DNA of 9,113 bases from Bacteriovoracaceae bacterium UBA6144 (GCA_002435705.1 DIVA01000091.1:556-9668), one strand, 5' to 3'; counted from the stretch's first letter, positions 1-5,852 are shown. Numbers and translations are program-made. Notes: generated from the sequence alone by a model not told the origin.

Positions 1-566
1 AGCCATAACTCCTTATCTTGAAGAAGATTGGCCAGACCAAAAGTCATCGCTGACTTGGGAACCTCTGAGAGTTCATTAAAATAAACCAAATTTGATTTTC
101 GAGTAAGCTCCGCAATTTCAACGATGCGTGTCTTATCCGTCTCCTGTGAGCCCGGCTCATTTAATCCGACATGCCCATTAAGTCCAAGCCCCAAAAGCTG
201 TAGATCCAGCCCCTGCTGCTTCTGGAAGCGCTCTTCATAGATTCTTATGGCCTCATCTAGGATGCACTCATCAAGAGGAGGAAAAGAGATTTGTGAGGCG
301 GGAAAAGAAAGCGGCTCGAAAACAAACTTATTGAGAAAGTAGCGATAGGTCTGCGGGTGATCACCCTTAAGACCTAAATACTCATCGAGGATCCAACCGG
401 TAGCCCTCACACTCATAGGCGCCAGCGCGCGCAGTTCAGCGTATAAGGGCTCCATCGTTTTGCCTGTAGCAAATCCTATGTGCAGGGCCTGTTGTATTTT
501 CTGAGCCAATCTCAGGGCCAGCTGCTTATACAGCTCCTCAGTTGAATGAAATATATGAAGATCCAC
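1..566 (-). CDS. nagB: glucosamine-6-phosphate deaminase, NagB family (partial, 3' end outside window)
   Basis: The first 188 codons are present; the rest lies beyond the window start. NagB converts glucosamine-6-phosphate to fructose-6-phosphate and ammonia in the cytosol, feeding amino sugars (for example from peptidoglycan or chitin) into glycolysis. Visible family motifs: the phosphate-binding FATGKTMEPLY at about residues 32-42, LDEYLGL at 60-66 (D61 aligns with the general-base Asp72 of E. coli NagB), and GLGLNGHVGLNEPGS at 126-140 (H132 and E137 align with His143 and Glu148). The Asn before GH, where E. coli has Asp, is the form found in Bacillus NagB. PKSAMTFGLANLL at 170-182 is also typical. 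The start is taken as GTG at 564-566, because an AGGGG ribosome site sits 5 bases upstream; an in-frame GTG at 570-572 overlaps that site and is less likely. The gene is divergent from the sigma-54 activator gene. A related 6-phosphogluconolactonase-fold sugar isomerase is possible but less likely. Confidence 0.9.
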   Translation of the reverse strand, partial: MDLHIFHSTEELYKQLALRLAQKIQQALHIGFATGKTMEPLYAELRALAPMSVRATGWILDEYLGLKGDHPQTYRYFLNKFVFEPLSFPASQISFPPLDECILDEAIRIYEERFQKQQGLDLQLLGLGLNGHVGLNEPGSQETDKTRIVEIAELTRKSNLVYFNELSEVPKSAMTFGLANLLQDKELW

Positions 567-583
567 AAACACCCCTGTAAAAT

Positions 584-618
584 ATTCGGAATCCGAATTC
601 CGTATTTGATTTCCGAAT
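584..618. promoter_or_regulatory. nested palindrome and repeated half-sites, candidate operator
   Basis: The perfect palindrome ATTCGGA-A-TCCGAAT occupies 584-598, and a second one, CGGAAT-CCGA-ATTCCG, overlaps it at 587-602. A further half-site TTTCCGAAT lies at 610-618, exactly 20 bases (about two helical turns) after the matching half at 590-598. Three similar half-sites in the 74-base gap between divergent genes look like a binding site for a dimeric repressor or activator. A weak -10-like TAAAAT at 578-583 on the plus strand would put the regulator gene's start site on the palindrome; its -35 is poor. On the minus strand the palindrome lies just upstream of the nagB ribosome site. The binding protein cannot be named from sequence. 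Confidence 0.5.
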
Positions 619-640
619 CTCATTGCCCTATCAAGGATCC

Positions 641-1960
641 ATGAAACAAATCTTGCGTATTCTAATAGTAGAAGATGATAAATATTTTTTATCTCATCTG
701 CGAGAAGTTCTTTCGCTTTTTGGACTCCTTGAGAATGCAAGTACTTGGGACCAAGCTGCTCCGCTTCTGCAGGAACAGAACTATGACCTCGTCATAACAG
801 ATCTTCATTTAAAAGAAGGGCCTGATGGAATTAAGGTCGTTGAGTTAGCTCACAAAAGGAAAATCCCTGTCATCATGCTCACCACAAGTGACGAAGAAGA
901 GCTTCTCACCAAGGCCTATAGCAGCGGTGCCATCCATATTCTTCGTAAATCGCAAATCCGAGAGACACTACCTGGATTCATAAAATCAATATTTAAAACG
1001 ACGACAAGTGCTTCACAATCATTATTCGAAACGAGATACCCCACTCGTCATGAACCTCTTAAAGCCGATATCCTGAAATTAATTCAAACACCTTGGCAGG
1101 GACGCTCTCTTCTTATCACTGGCCCCACTGGGACAGGAAAAACCATGCTTGGAAAACTTCTAGCAGAAGAAATTCTAGGACCCCAAGCCCCCTTTGTTCA
1201 TCTCAATTGTTCTGAAATTTCAGATAGTTTGATCGAGAGTGAACTTTTTGGGCATGAAAAAGGTGCGTTCACAGGAGCCGATACCAGAAAGATTGGAAAG
1301 ATTAAAAGTGCTGATGGCGGGATTCTCTTTCTGGATGAAGTCGGGACCATGTCTCAGGCCATGCAACAAAAACTTCTCAGGGCCATTGAAGATAAAACGT
1401 ATTTCCCCGTCGGCGCAACTAAGTCAGAAAAAAGTAATTTCATTCTTATCACTGCCACTTGTGAGAATCTAAAACATAAAATGAATCTGGGGCAATTTAG
1501 AGAGGATCTATTTTATCGTATCTCCTCTCTACAAATTGAAATTCCTGCGCTTAACAAGAGACCTGAGGACATTGATGTCTTTACGCAATATTTTCTGAAA
1601 CAAAGTGCTCGGCATGTGATTCTATCTGAAAAAGCGAGAGAGACTCTCCGCTCAAAAGAATGGCGAGGCAATATACGTGAGCTTAAACAATTTATTCTAG
1701 ATCTTGCTGACTCACACCAAGGAATCATTAACGAAATCAAGGGAGATCAAACGATTAGAATCTCTCAAGATGGGATTATTAATCCTGAGGTTCGTGACTA
1801 TATAGAAAAAAATGGCCTTCGCAGTTACTTCCAATTGGTGGAAAGTACTATTCTTAAAGATCTTCTCCAAAAGCATGATGGAAAGATCACCCAATGCATG
1901 AAAATCATGCAAATTAGCTCATCTGCGATCTACCGCATCCTGCAAGAAAACAAACTATAA
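641..1960 (+). CDS. sigma-54-dependent response regulator (NtrC family)
   Basis: This is a 439-aa bacterial enhancer-binding protein with three domains. The receiver (about 1-120) has the acidic pocket E11-D12-D13, phosphoacceptor D54 (in VITDLHL), T81/T82 and K103, although the usual Pro after that Lys is Ser. The AAA+ domain (about 140-370) has Walker A GPTGTGKT at 161-168, the sigma-54-contact motif GAFTGA at 208-213, Walker B GGILFLDE at 226-233 and the arginine-finger region FREDLFYRI at 286-294. The C-terminal Fis-type helix-turn-helix is at about 405-437. It should hydrolyse ATP to open sigma-54 promoters once phosphorylated. ATG 641 is chosen because AAGGA lies at 633-637; an in-frame TTG at 623 has no such site. 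No histidine kinase gene is visible, so its partner is elsewhere. The sigma-54 promoter 6 bases past its stop is the obvious target. The segment before Walker A is divergent from the family norm. Confidence 0.93.
   Translation: MKQILRILIVEDDKYFLSHLREVLSLFGLLENASTWDQAAPLLQEQNYDLVITDLHLKEGPDGIKVVELAHKRKIPVIMLTTSDEEELLTKAYSSGAIHILRKSQIRETLPGFIKSIFKTTTSASQSLFETRYPTRHEPLKADILKLIQTPWQGRSLLITGPTGTGKTMLGKLLAEEILGPQAPFVHLNCSEISDSLIESELFGHEKGAFTGADTRKIGKIKSADGGILFLDEVGTMSQAMQQKLLRAIEDKTYFPVGATKSEKSNFILITATCENLKHKMNLGQFREDLFYRISSLQIEIPALNKRPEDIDVFTQYFLKQSARHVILSEKARETLRSKEWRGNIRELKQFILDLADSHQGIINEIKGDQTIRISQDGIINPEVRDYIEKNGLRSYFQLVESTILKDLLQKHDGKITQCMKIMQISSSAIYRILQENKL
1895..1911. promoter_or_regulatory. 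candidate enhancer (upstream activator sequence) for the sigma-54 promoter
   Basis: TGCATGA-AAA-TCATGCA is a perfect 7-bp inverted repeat with a 3-base centre. It lies inside the last 70 bases of the regulator gene, in the part coding for its helix-turn-helix. Its centre (1903) is about 89 bases upstream of the predicted sigma-54 start at 1992, within the range usual for NtrC-type enhancers. A further half-site, GCATGA, lies at 1873-1878, 23 bases before the matching one at 1896. Family knowledge says Fis-type activator domains bind such dyads; that this regulator binds this site is inference, and a 7-bp dyad could arise by chance. Confidence 0.5.
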
Positions 1961-1965
1961 CGTTT

Positions 1966-1981
1966 TGGCATGCTCCTTGCT
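1966..1981 (+). promoter_or_regulatory. sigma-54 (RpoN) promoter
   Basis: TGGCATGCTCCTTGCT matches the sigma-54 consensus TGGCACG-N4-TTGCW with one mismatch (T for C in the -24 box). The invariant GG (1967-1968) and GC (1979-1980) have the exact required spacing. The predicted transcription start is near 1992, giving a leader of about 21 bases with ribosome site AAGGAG at 1999-2004, 8 bases before ATG 2013. The position, directly after a GAFTGA-type activator gene and before a co-directional gene run, strongly supports the call. The gap holds no terminator, so readthrough from the regulator gene is also possible. Confidence 0.9.
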
Positions 1982-2012
1982 TTAGGGCTGATACCAACAA
2001 GGAGTATCAGTC

Positions 2013-2357
2013 ATGTCACTGCAACAAAACATTATTAAAGATTATCGATTAGCTTTCCCAAATGACACACTAAGAGAGATCGCAAATCGCACAGGCATTC
2101 AGCTCACTCGAGTATTCAGGCTTCTAAATGGCTCACCCATGAAGCTTGCGGAGTACGAGAGTTTTTACGACTTGCTCGATTCTGAAAAATCAAAATCAGA
2201 AACATTCACGGCCGTTGAACTTCTCCGCTCACAAGGCCACAAGCTCAGTCGAATTGAGATGCATAGAATCTATCAATACATTCAACGAAAGCTATATCTA
2301 ACGGACCTCGTACAAAGTCATCAACCTCTAACCATACAACAACAAGAACTCGCTTAG
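2013..2357 (+). CDS. small helix-turn-helix-like protein, first gene of the sigma-54 operon
   Basis: This 114-aa protein of unknown function has no signal peptide or membrane segment. Residues about 16-45 (PNDTLREIANRTGIQ then LTRVFRLLNGS) read like a helix-turn-helix of the Xre/LacI sort: a helix, the turn at RTGIQ, and a recognition-like helix ending in LLNGS, as in many Cro-type domains. The C-terminal half is helical and charged (ELLRSQGHKLSRIEMHRIYQ), perhaps a dimerisation part. The ATG has AAGGAG 8 bases upstream. It is the promoter-proximal gene of the operon, and the next gene follows 13 bases on. It could be a DNA-binding modulator of its own operon, but that is inference; I do not recognise a named family. 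Confidence 0.8.
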   Translation: MSLQQNIIKDYRLAFPNDTLREIANRTGIQLTRVFRLLNGSPMKLAEYESFYDLLDSEKSKSETFTAVELLRSQGHKLSRIEMHRIYQYIQRKLYLTDLVQSHQPLTIQQQELA

Positions 2358-2370
2358 GAAGGGATAAAAA

Positions 2371-2844
2371 ATGAACTCACTCACCTGTGTAGAACGACTC
2401 ATCATAGAATCTCTTGGAAGAAGTGATAAAAAAGTCACTCAGTTACAAATTGATACCTCTCTCAATATTCGCATCCTAAGGAATGTCCTCAATGCTCTGA
2501 CTTTAAGAGGGGTCATTGGACAGAGAGCAGGCAAATATTTCATTTCAAGTCATATGACCAATGAAACGAAAATGGTGATTCAAGATAGCGTTGGTCAAAA
2601 GACGGAAGCACTCGAATTAATCGAAAGCATGCTTAGCCAAGAAAATGTTGTTCGTCTCAAAAAGGTTTATATCTCAGAAAAAGATAAACCTATCCTTAAA
2701 GCACTACTTAACAATCTCAATAATTTTTTCCAAACACTTCCTGAACCGCCAAAAGATGTTAGCCTCAGCGACTACTCACTGTTTTTTTGGGGTGAAGATA
2801 AGTATGGGAAAAACATAAGCCGCATGATGGAGGGGGTCCTGTGA
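2371..2844 (+). CDS. winged-helix-like protein of unknown function, second gene of the sigma-54 operon
   Basis: This is a 157-aa cytosolic protein. Residues about 5-60 look like a winged helix: LTCVERLIIESLGRS, then KVTQLQIDTSLNIRILRNVLNALTLRG cut by short turns, then a wing-like VIGQRAGKYFIS. This is the layout of MarR/ArsR-like domains, where the hydrophobic pattern of the third helix precedes a Gly-Arg wing. The remainder (about 65-157) is charged and helical, with no recognised motif. Ribosome site AGGAAGGG (2356-2363) overlaps the preceding stop and supports ATG 2371. The stop overlaps the next start by the four-base sequence GTGA, so the two genes are probably translationally coupled. 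DNA binding is an inference from fold pattern only. The gene is AT-rich: the line 2641-2700 has 17 G+C out of 60. Confidence 0.78.
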   Translation: MNSLTCVERLIIESLGRSDKKVTQLQIDTSLNIRILRNVLNALTLRGVIGQRAGKYFISSHMTNETKMVIQDSVGQKTEALELIESMLSQENVVRLKKVYISEKDKPILKALLNNLNNFFQTLPEPPKDVSLSDYSLFFWGEDKYGKNISRMMEGVL

Positions 2845-4085
2845 AAATACTTTTATTAATTTTAATCATGGTTTCTTGTGGCAAACAAAATAATTTAAAA
2901 CCAATGAACTATACCTCGCTCTCTCGCTATGCTGACCAGGATGGAGACGGGATCAGTGATGAAGAAGAAGTAACCCAAGGAAGAAATCATCTCGTTGCTG
3001 ACATCAACACTAATAATTCAATAAAAGACGATACGTTCATCCTCGTTGATAACTTTTCCAAAGAGTATGAAGTCAAAATCAAGCCCCAAAGATTGATTCG
3101 CACAGAGTTACTTCGCTCAGTGATTGGTCTTCACTCTGGAATAATTAGTGATGTCAATATCCTTATGGTTGACTTTAATTCTAGTCAAAACTTTTGGACG
3201 ATATTTCATAAAGATGTCCATCTCACTAAGTACTCCTTCAGGATTGATAAAAACCAACATTACTCTCTTCCTATTGATTTTGATGAAACACGTTCATTGA
3301 AAGTGAATACTTTTACTGATTATGGCATTCTAGATGGAGTGAAAGAAGCAACCTATCGGTTAATCATTTCTACTCCCCAGAAGGAAATTATTTACTATCT
3401 ACACCCCTCTATTTCTTTGATTCATTTTCTCGAGACTCATCATGCGGCAATTTTATCACAAGGAGCGCTGATTAAGCTTGATGGGCTAGAATCAGGTTAC
3501 CAAGAACATGAGAAGAATTGGGACTTTGTGACAGATTCATTTTCTTCAATTCATAATCCAAAAGCTGGAAAGACTTATGCCTTCGTGTACTCCGATATTT
3601 CAGAATACACAAAAGTAGCATTATTGAATGGGAAAAAGTCGTGGGACACAAAGTTTGAGATTCCATTTTCCCATCAAATTGAGAAAACAATTTTTGTACC
3701 TAGTTTTCACAAAAGACAAATGGCGACAGTAAAGAATCGGCATCTTATAGAAATCGGTGAGCACAGTGTTTATTGCTCTATTAAAGAAAATAAAGACCAG
3801 GGATTTATACCATTCACGGCGAGTGCAGAGCAGGTTAAGGACTGGTTGGATCAATCTTTGCTTGAGGATATCTCAGTACTTTGGTCGCATTCTTCTCCCA
3901 AAGGGATAAGCCTACGTTTTCGTGGTACAGTGATCAAGCAGCGGAACACAGCACTTCTCAATGATAAAGTTAGTTTGGCCGCAATTGGGATCGGAGTGAC
4001 CGAATCAGATTGTAGGTTCTCAAGGCCTAATGTCGCTTCATACCCCTTATACACGGGGCACAAAGAATATTACTTAGCTGATTAG
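2841..4085 (+). CDS. lipoprotein with calcium-binding-type Asp loop, unknown function
   Basis: This 414-aa protein begins with a short lipoprotein signal: two charged or neutral residues, a hydrophobic run, and C13 after MVS (Met at -3 is a looser lipobox than the usual Leu). After maturation it should be anchored to an envelope membrane. Just past the anchor, D32-x-D34-x-D36-G-I-x-D40-E-E-E43 is the DxDxDG loop of thrombospondin type 3 and EF-hand-like repeats, which binds calcium. The rest (about 50-414) is beta-rich in appearance, without a recognised domain. The start is GTG at 2841, overlapping the preceding stop, with AGGGGG at 2831-2836; an alternative start is not needed. It is the third gene of the sigma-54 operon and the only one with an export signal, so it is a likely effector of the module. 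Composition is low in G+C (19 of 60 in 3241-3300). Confidence 0.85.
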   Translation: MKILLLILIMVSCGKQNNLKPMNYTSLSRYADQDGDGISDEEEVTQGRNHLVADINTNNSIKDDTFILVDNFSKEYEVKIKPQRLIRTELLRSVIGLHSGIISDVNILMVDFNSSQNFWTIFHKDVHLTKYSFRIDKNQHYSLPIDFDETRSLKVNTFTDYGILDGVKEATYRLIISTPQKEIIYYLHPSISLIHFLETHHAAILSQGALIKLDGLESGYQEHEKNWDFVTDSFSSIHNPKAGKTYAFVYSDISEYTKVALLNGKKSWDTKFEIPFSHQIEKTIFVPSFHKRQMATVKNRHLIEIGEHSVYCSIKENKDQGFIPFTASAEQVKDWLDQSLLEDISVLWSHSSPKGISLRFRGTVIKQRNTALLNDKVSLAAIGIGVTESDCRFSRPNVASYPLYTGHKEYYLAD

Positions 4086-4094
4086 TCTCAATTG

Positions 4095-4128
4095 GATATG
4101 ATGAAAGTATGGAAGCCTTCATCATATC
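4095..4128 (+). repeat. 11-bp perfect inverted repeat enclosing a start codon
   Basis: Arms GATATGATGAA (4095-4105) and TTCATCATATC (4118-4128) are exact inverted complements around a 12-base loop (4106-4117) that contains the ATG (4109) of the EEP-family gene. In mRNA the left arm would cover the region where a ribosome site is needed; only a weak GGA (4094-4096) is present there. It may be a translational control hairpin or a DNA operator. It does not look like a terminator: the arms are AT-rich and no T-run follows. Confidence 0.6.
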
Positions 4129-4864
4129 TTCAAATATTAGGTTCTCAACTCATGATGATGGCTCGCACGCTTGGCCCTTACGAAAAAAAATCTTGGCAGG
4201 AATTTACCATCAATACTCCCCTCTCCTGATTGGTACCCAAGAAGGCAGAAAACCTCAGCTGCATGAACTTAAGCTCCTTTTGTCCGGATATGCTTTGGCT
4301 GATACTCATCGTAACTGGTTAGCCGAGCGGATGTACCCTTGCATCTTTTATAATGAAAGAACTGTTCGTCTTTTAAAAAGTGGGGATTTCTGGTTGTCGC
4401 TTACTCCAGAAATTGATGGAAGTTCTTCTTTTGATAGCATGTTTCCCAGACTGTGCACTTGGGTCCATATCGAAGTTGCTGGCAGAGAATTATTGGTCTT
4501 TAATACTCATCTTGATCACGTACAGCCGAGCACCCGAGAATCTCAAATCGAAGTTTTGTGTACTCAAGTAAAAAGAATCAATACAAAGAATCTACCCATT
4601 ATTATAATGGGTGATTTCAATGATTCTCCTGAGTCTAGGACTCGTAAAATTATTTATGATTATTTTGATTCAATTCGAGATGATTGGTCCTCAAGAGAGG
4701 AAGCCAGTCATCATCCATTTACGGGATTGAATCCGGATGGGCAGAGGATTGATTGGATTCTTCATAACCTTGAAGAGAAGGCTCAGCTACATTTGGATAA
4801 GCAATCGGACAATGGGACTTGGCCTTCTGATCACTTTCCACTCATCGCTAAACTTAAATTTTAA
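4109..4864 (+). CDS. endonuclease/exonuclease/phosphatase (EEP) family metal-dependent hydrolase
   Basis: This 251-aa protein is full length for the EEP-1 type of the DNase I/ExoIII-like fold. Visible motifs in order: SSNIRF with N9, the AWPLRKK stretch at 21-27, GTQEG with metal-binding E45, GDFWLSLTPE at 92-101, PRLCTW at 113-118, VFNTHLDH with H134, GDFND with D169/N171, RIDWIL with D215, and the C-terminal SDHFP with catalytic-site D241-H242. All the catalytic positions expected in the family are present. Family members cleave phosphodiesters or phosphomonoesters of nucleic acids, lipids or sugar phosphates with Mg2+; the substrate here cannot be told. There is no signal peptide, so it is cytosolic. 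It lies 23 bases after the lipoprotein gene and may be the last gene of the sigma-54 operon. Its ribosome site is weak and folded into an inverted repeat. Its 3' end overlaps psd by 11 bases. Confidence 0.9.
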   Translation: MEAFIISSNIRFSTHDDGSHAWPLRKKILAGIYHQYSPLLIGTQEGRKPQLHELKLLLSGYALADTHRNWLAERMYPCIFYNERTVRLLKSGDFWLSLTPEIDGSSSFDSMFPRLCTWVHIEVAGRELLVFNTHLDHVQPSTRESQIEVLCTQVKRINTKNLPIIIMGDFNDSPESRTRKIIYDYFDSIRDDWSSREEASHHPFTGLNPDGQRIDWILHNLEEKAQLHLDKQSDNGTWPSDHFPLIAKLKF

Positions 4865-4870
4865 GAGCGA
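4845..4870. terminator. possible bidirectional stem-loop at the convergent EEP gene/psd junction
   Basis: TCGCT (4845-4849) plus CTTAA (4853-4857) can pair with TTAAG (4861-4865) plus AGCGA (4866-4870), with an AAA bulge and a 3-base loop. It sits exactly over both stop codons. The stem is AT-rich in its upper part and has no clear T-run on either side, so it is a weak terminator candidate. It is reported because no other terminator is visible between the two genes. Confidence 0.25.
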
Positions 4871-5783
4871 CCTCGTCACCAAGTTTTATGTAGGTCTCAA
4901 TTCCTTGAGCTGTGTTATCTAAAACATCTTGTGAGGGGGCCCATGCTCCTTTCTCTCCAAGAATAACGACGGTTGATCCACCAAATAAGAAATATCCCTT
5001 CTCGTCACCTCTGTAGAAGTCTTGATCCCATGGATGAGATTGCACTATTTTTCCAACACAGATCGCTCCCACTTCAACATAGGCAATTTTTCCAAAGTTT
5101 TTTGTTTGTAAAATACTGACCTGTCTCTCATTGGCAATGAGAATGTCTGATTTTAATTTGAGCGCTAAAGGATTGACTGAATCGTATTCTCCATGGATCG
5201 AGTAATGCTCAATCACTCTCCCGTCATCCGGATAATGATAGCGGTGGTAATCCACGGGACAGAGCCTTGCAACCATTAGGGGGCCACCTTCAAATATTTT
5301 CGCCGTCTCGCTCTTGCCAAGCATACCAGTTGCGGTGAGGTGCTTTCCTTTCACAGGAAAAGTGAGGTCTTCTGTAATCGTTTTAAACCCTACGTAGCGG
5401 GCCTCTGCAAAAGCCGGCATGCGATGGTTTTCTTTAACAAATGCTCGCTGACCAGGCTTGAACTTGCGTATAAAAAATTCATTGAACGTTTTGTAGCTAT
5501 CCTCAACACTAGCAGAGAAGCGAGAGCCTCCTTCGTATTCATGAATCGGTATGTTAAATTTTTCTATAAAGGGTCTTACTTTTTTATGGGAGGTTGGTTG
5601 ATCTTGAAAATAACCATAAAGCTGCGAAAAGGATTTATTGGCGAAAACTTTTCCCGTCAACTTTCCAAGGCTCGAGTCGTAAAGAAAGCTAATAAAGCGA
5701 TCACCATAGACCTGTTCTATTTCTATTTTGTTGTTTGCACGATGCCAAAAACGAATAGATGATGAATTTTGCGACGTGTCCAT
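4854..5783 (-). CDS. psd: phosphatidylserine decarboxylase
   Basis: This is a 309-aa proenzyme. Psd decarboxylates phosphatidylserine to phosphatidylethanolamine at the inner membrane; the enzyme self-cleaves at a Gly-Ser bond to make a beta chain and an alpha chain with an N-terminal pyruvoyl group. The cleavage motif FGGST is at 267-271, so S270 becomes the pyruvoyl group, leaving an alpha chain of about 40 residues. The substrate-site motif CPVDYHRYHYP is at 175-185, with H180/H183. The overall layout, including YGYFQD (56-61) and FNEFFIRK (100-107), resembles the Clostridium-type Psd of about 300 aa. At the position where family members usually have PxDG or PADSR, this protein has FAEAR (125-129), so the triad Asp is replaced by E127. 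ATG 5783 has AGGA 6 bases upstream. The gene is divergent from htrA and converges with the EEP gene. Confidence 0.95.
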   Translation of the reverse strand: MDTSQNSSSIRFWHRANNKIEIEQVYGDRFISFLYDSSLGKLTGKVFANKSFSQLYGYFQDQPTSHKKVRPFIEKFNIPIHEYEGGSRFSASVEDSYKTFNEFFIRKFKPGQRAFVKENHRMPAFAEARYVGFKTITEDLTFPVKGKHLTATGMLGKSETAKIFEGGPLMVARLCPVDYHRYHYPDDGRVIEHYSIHGEYDSVNPLALKLKSDILIANERQVSILQTKNFGKIAYVEVGAICVGKIVQSHPWDQDFYRGDEKGYFLFGGSTVVILGEKGAWAPSQDVLDNTAQGIETYIKLGDEVALKI

Positions 5784-5794
5784 GATAAATCCTA

Positions 5795-5823
5795 TTGGGA
5801 AGAAAGCTCCAGTCTACTATACT
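5795..5823 (+). promoter_or_regulatory. predicted sigma-70-type promoter of the htrA-like gene
   Basis: TTGGGA (5795-5800) and TATACT (5818-5823) are separated by exactly 17 bases. The matches are 4 of 6 to TTGACA and 5 of 6 to TATAAT. The start site would be near 5830, with a leader of about 22 bases containing AAGGAGA at 5842-5848. The -10 overlaps that of the predicted opposing psd promoter. No extracytoplasmic (sigma-E-like) motif was recognised. Confidence 0.55.
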
Positions 5824-5843
5824 CAGATTCGAACTCAAAACAA
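5816..5843 (-). promoter_or_regulatory. predicted sigma-70-type promoter of psd, overlapping the htrA promoter
   Basis: On the minus strand, TTGTTT (complement of 5838-5843) is followed after 16 bases by TATAGT (complement of 5816-5821), 5 of 6 to the -10 consensus. Its -10 shares four base pairs (5818-5821) with the -10 of the opposing promoter, so the two polymerases could not occupy both sites at once. The leader would be about 25 bases, ending in the psd ribosome site. Confidence 0.4.
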
Positions 5844-5852
5844 GGAGAGACC

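Noticed and set aside
623..640. TTG start that would lengthen the sigma-54 activator by six residues
   Set aside because: There is no ribosome site before it, while ATG 641 follows AAGGA and starts right at the receiver domain.
5340..5762. Long open frame (140 codons) antisense to psd
   Set aside because: It lies wholly opposite a well-conserved enzyme gene, has no ribosome site I trust and no recognisable motif; a frame shadow is the simplest reading.
5825..5837. tRNA T-loop-like GTTCGAATC on the minus strand in the psd/htrA gap
   Set aside because: The flanking bases TTGAG and CTGAG do not pair, and no acceptor, D or anticodon arms fit in the 69-base gap.
5769..5852. N-terminal extension of the htrA-like protein
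   Set aside because: It would run through the predicted promoter and bury the signal peptide, which begins at ATG 5853.
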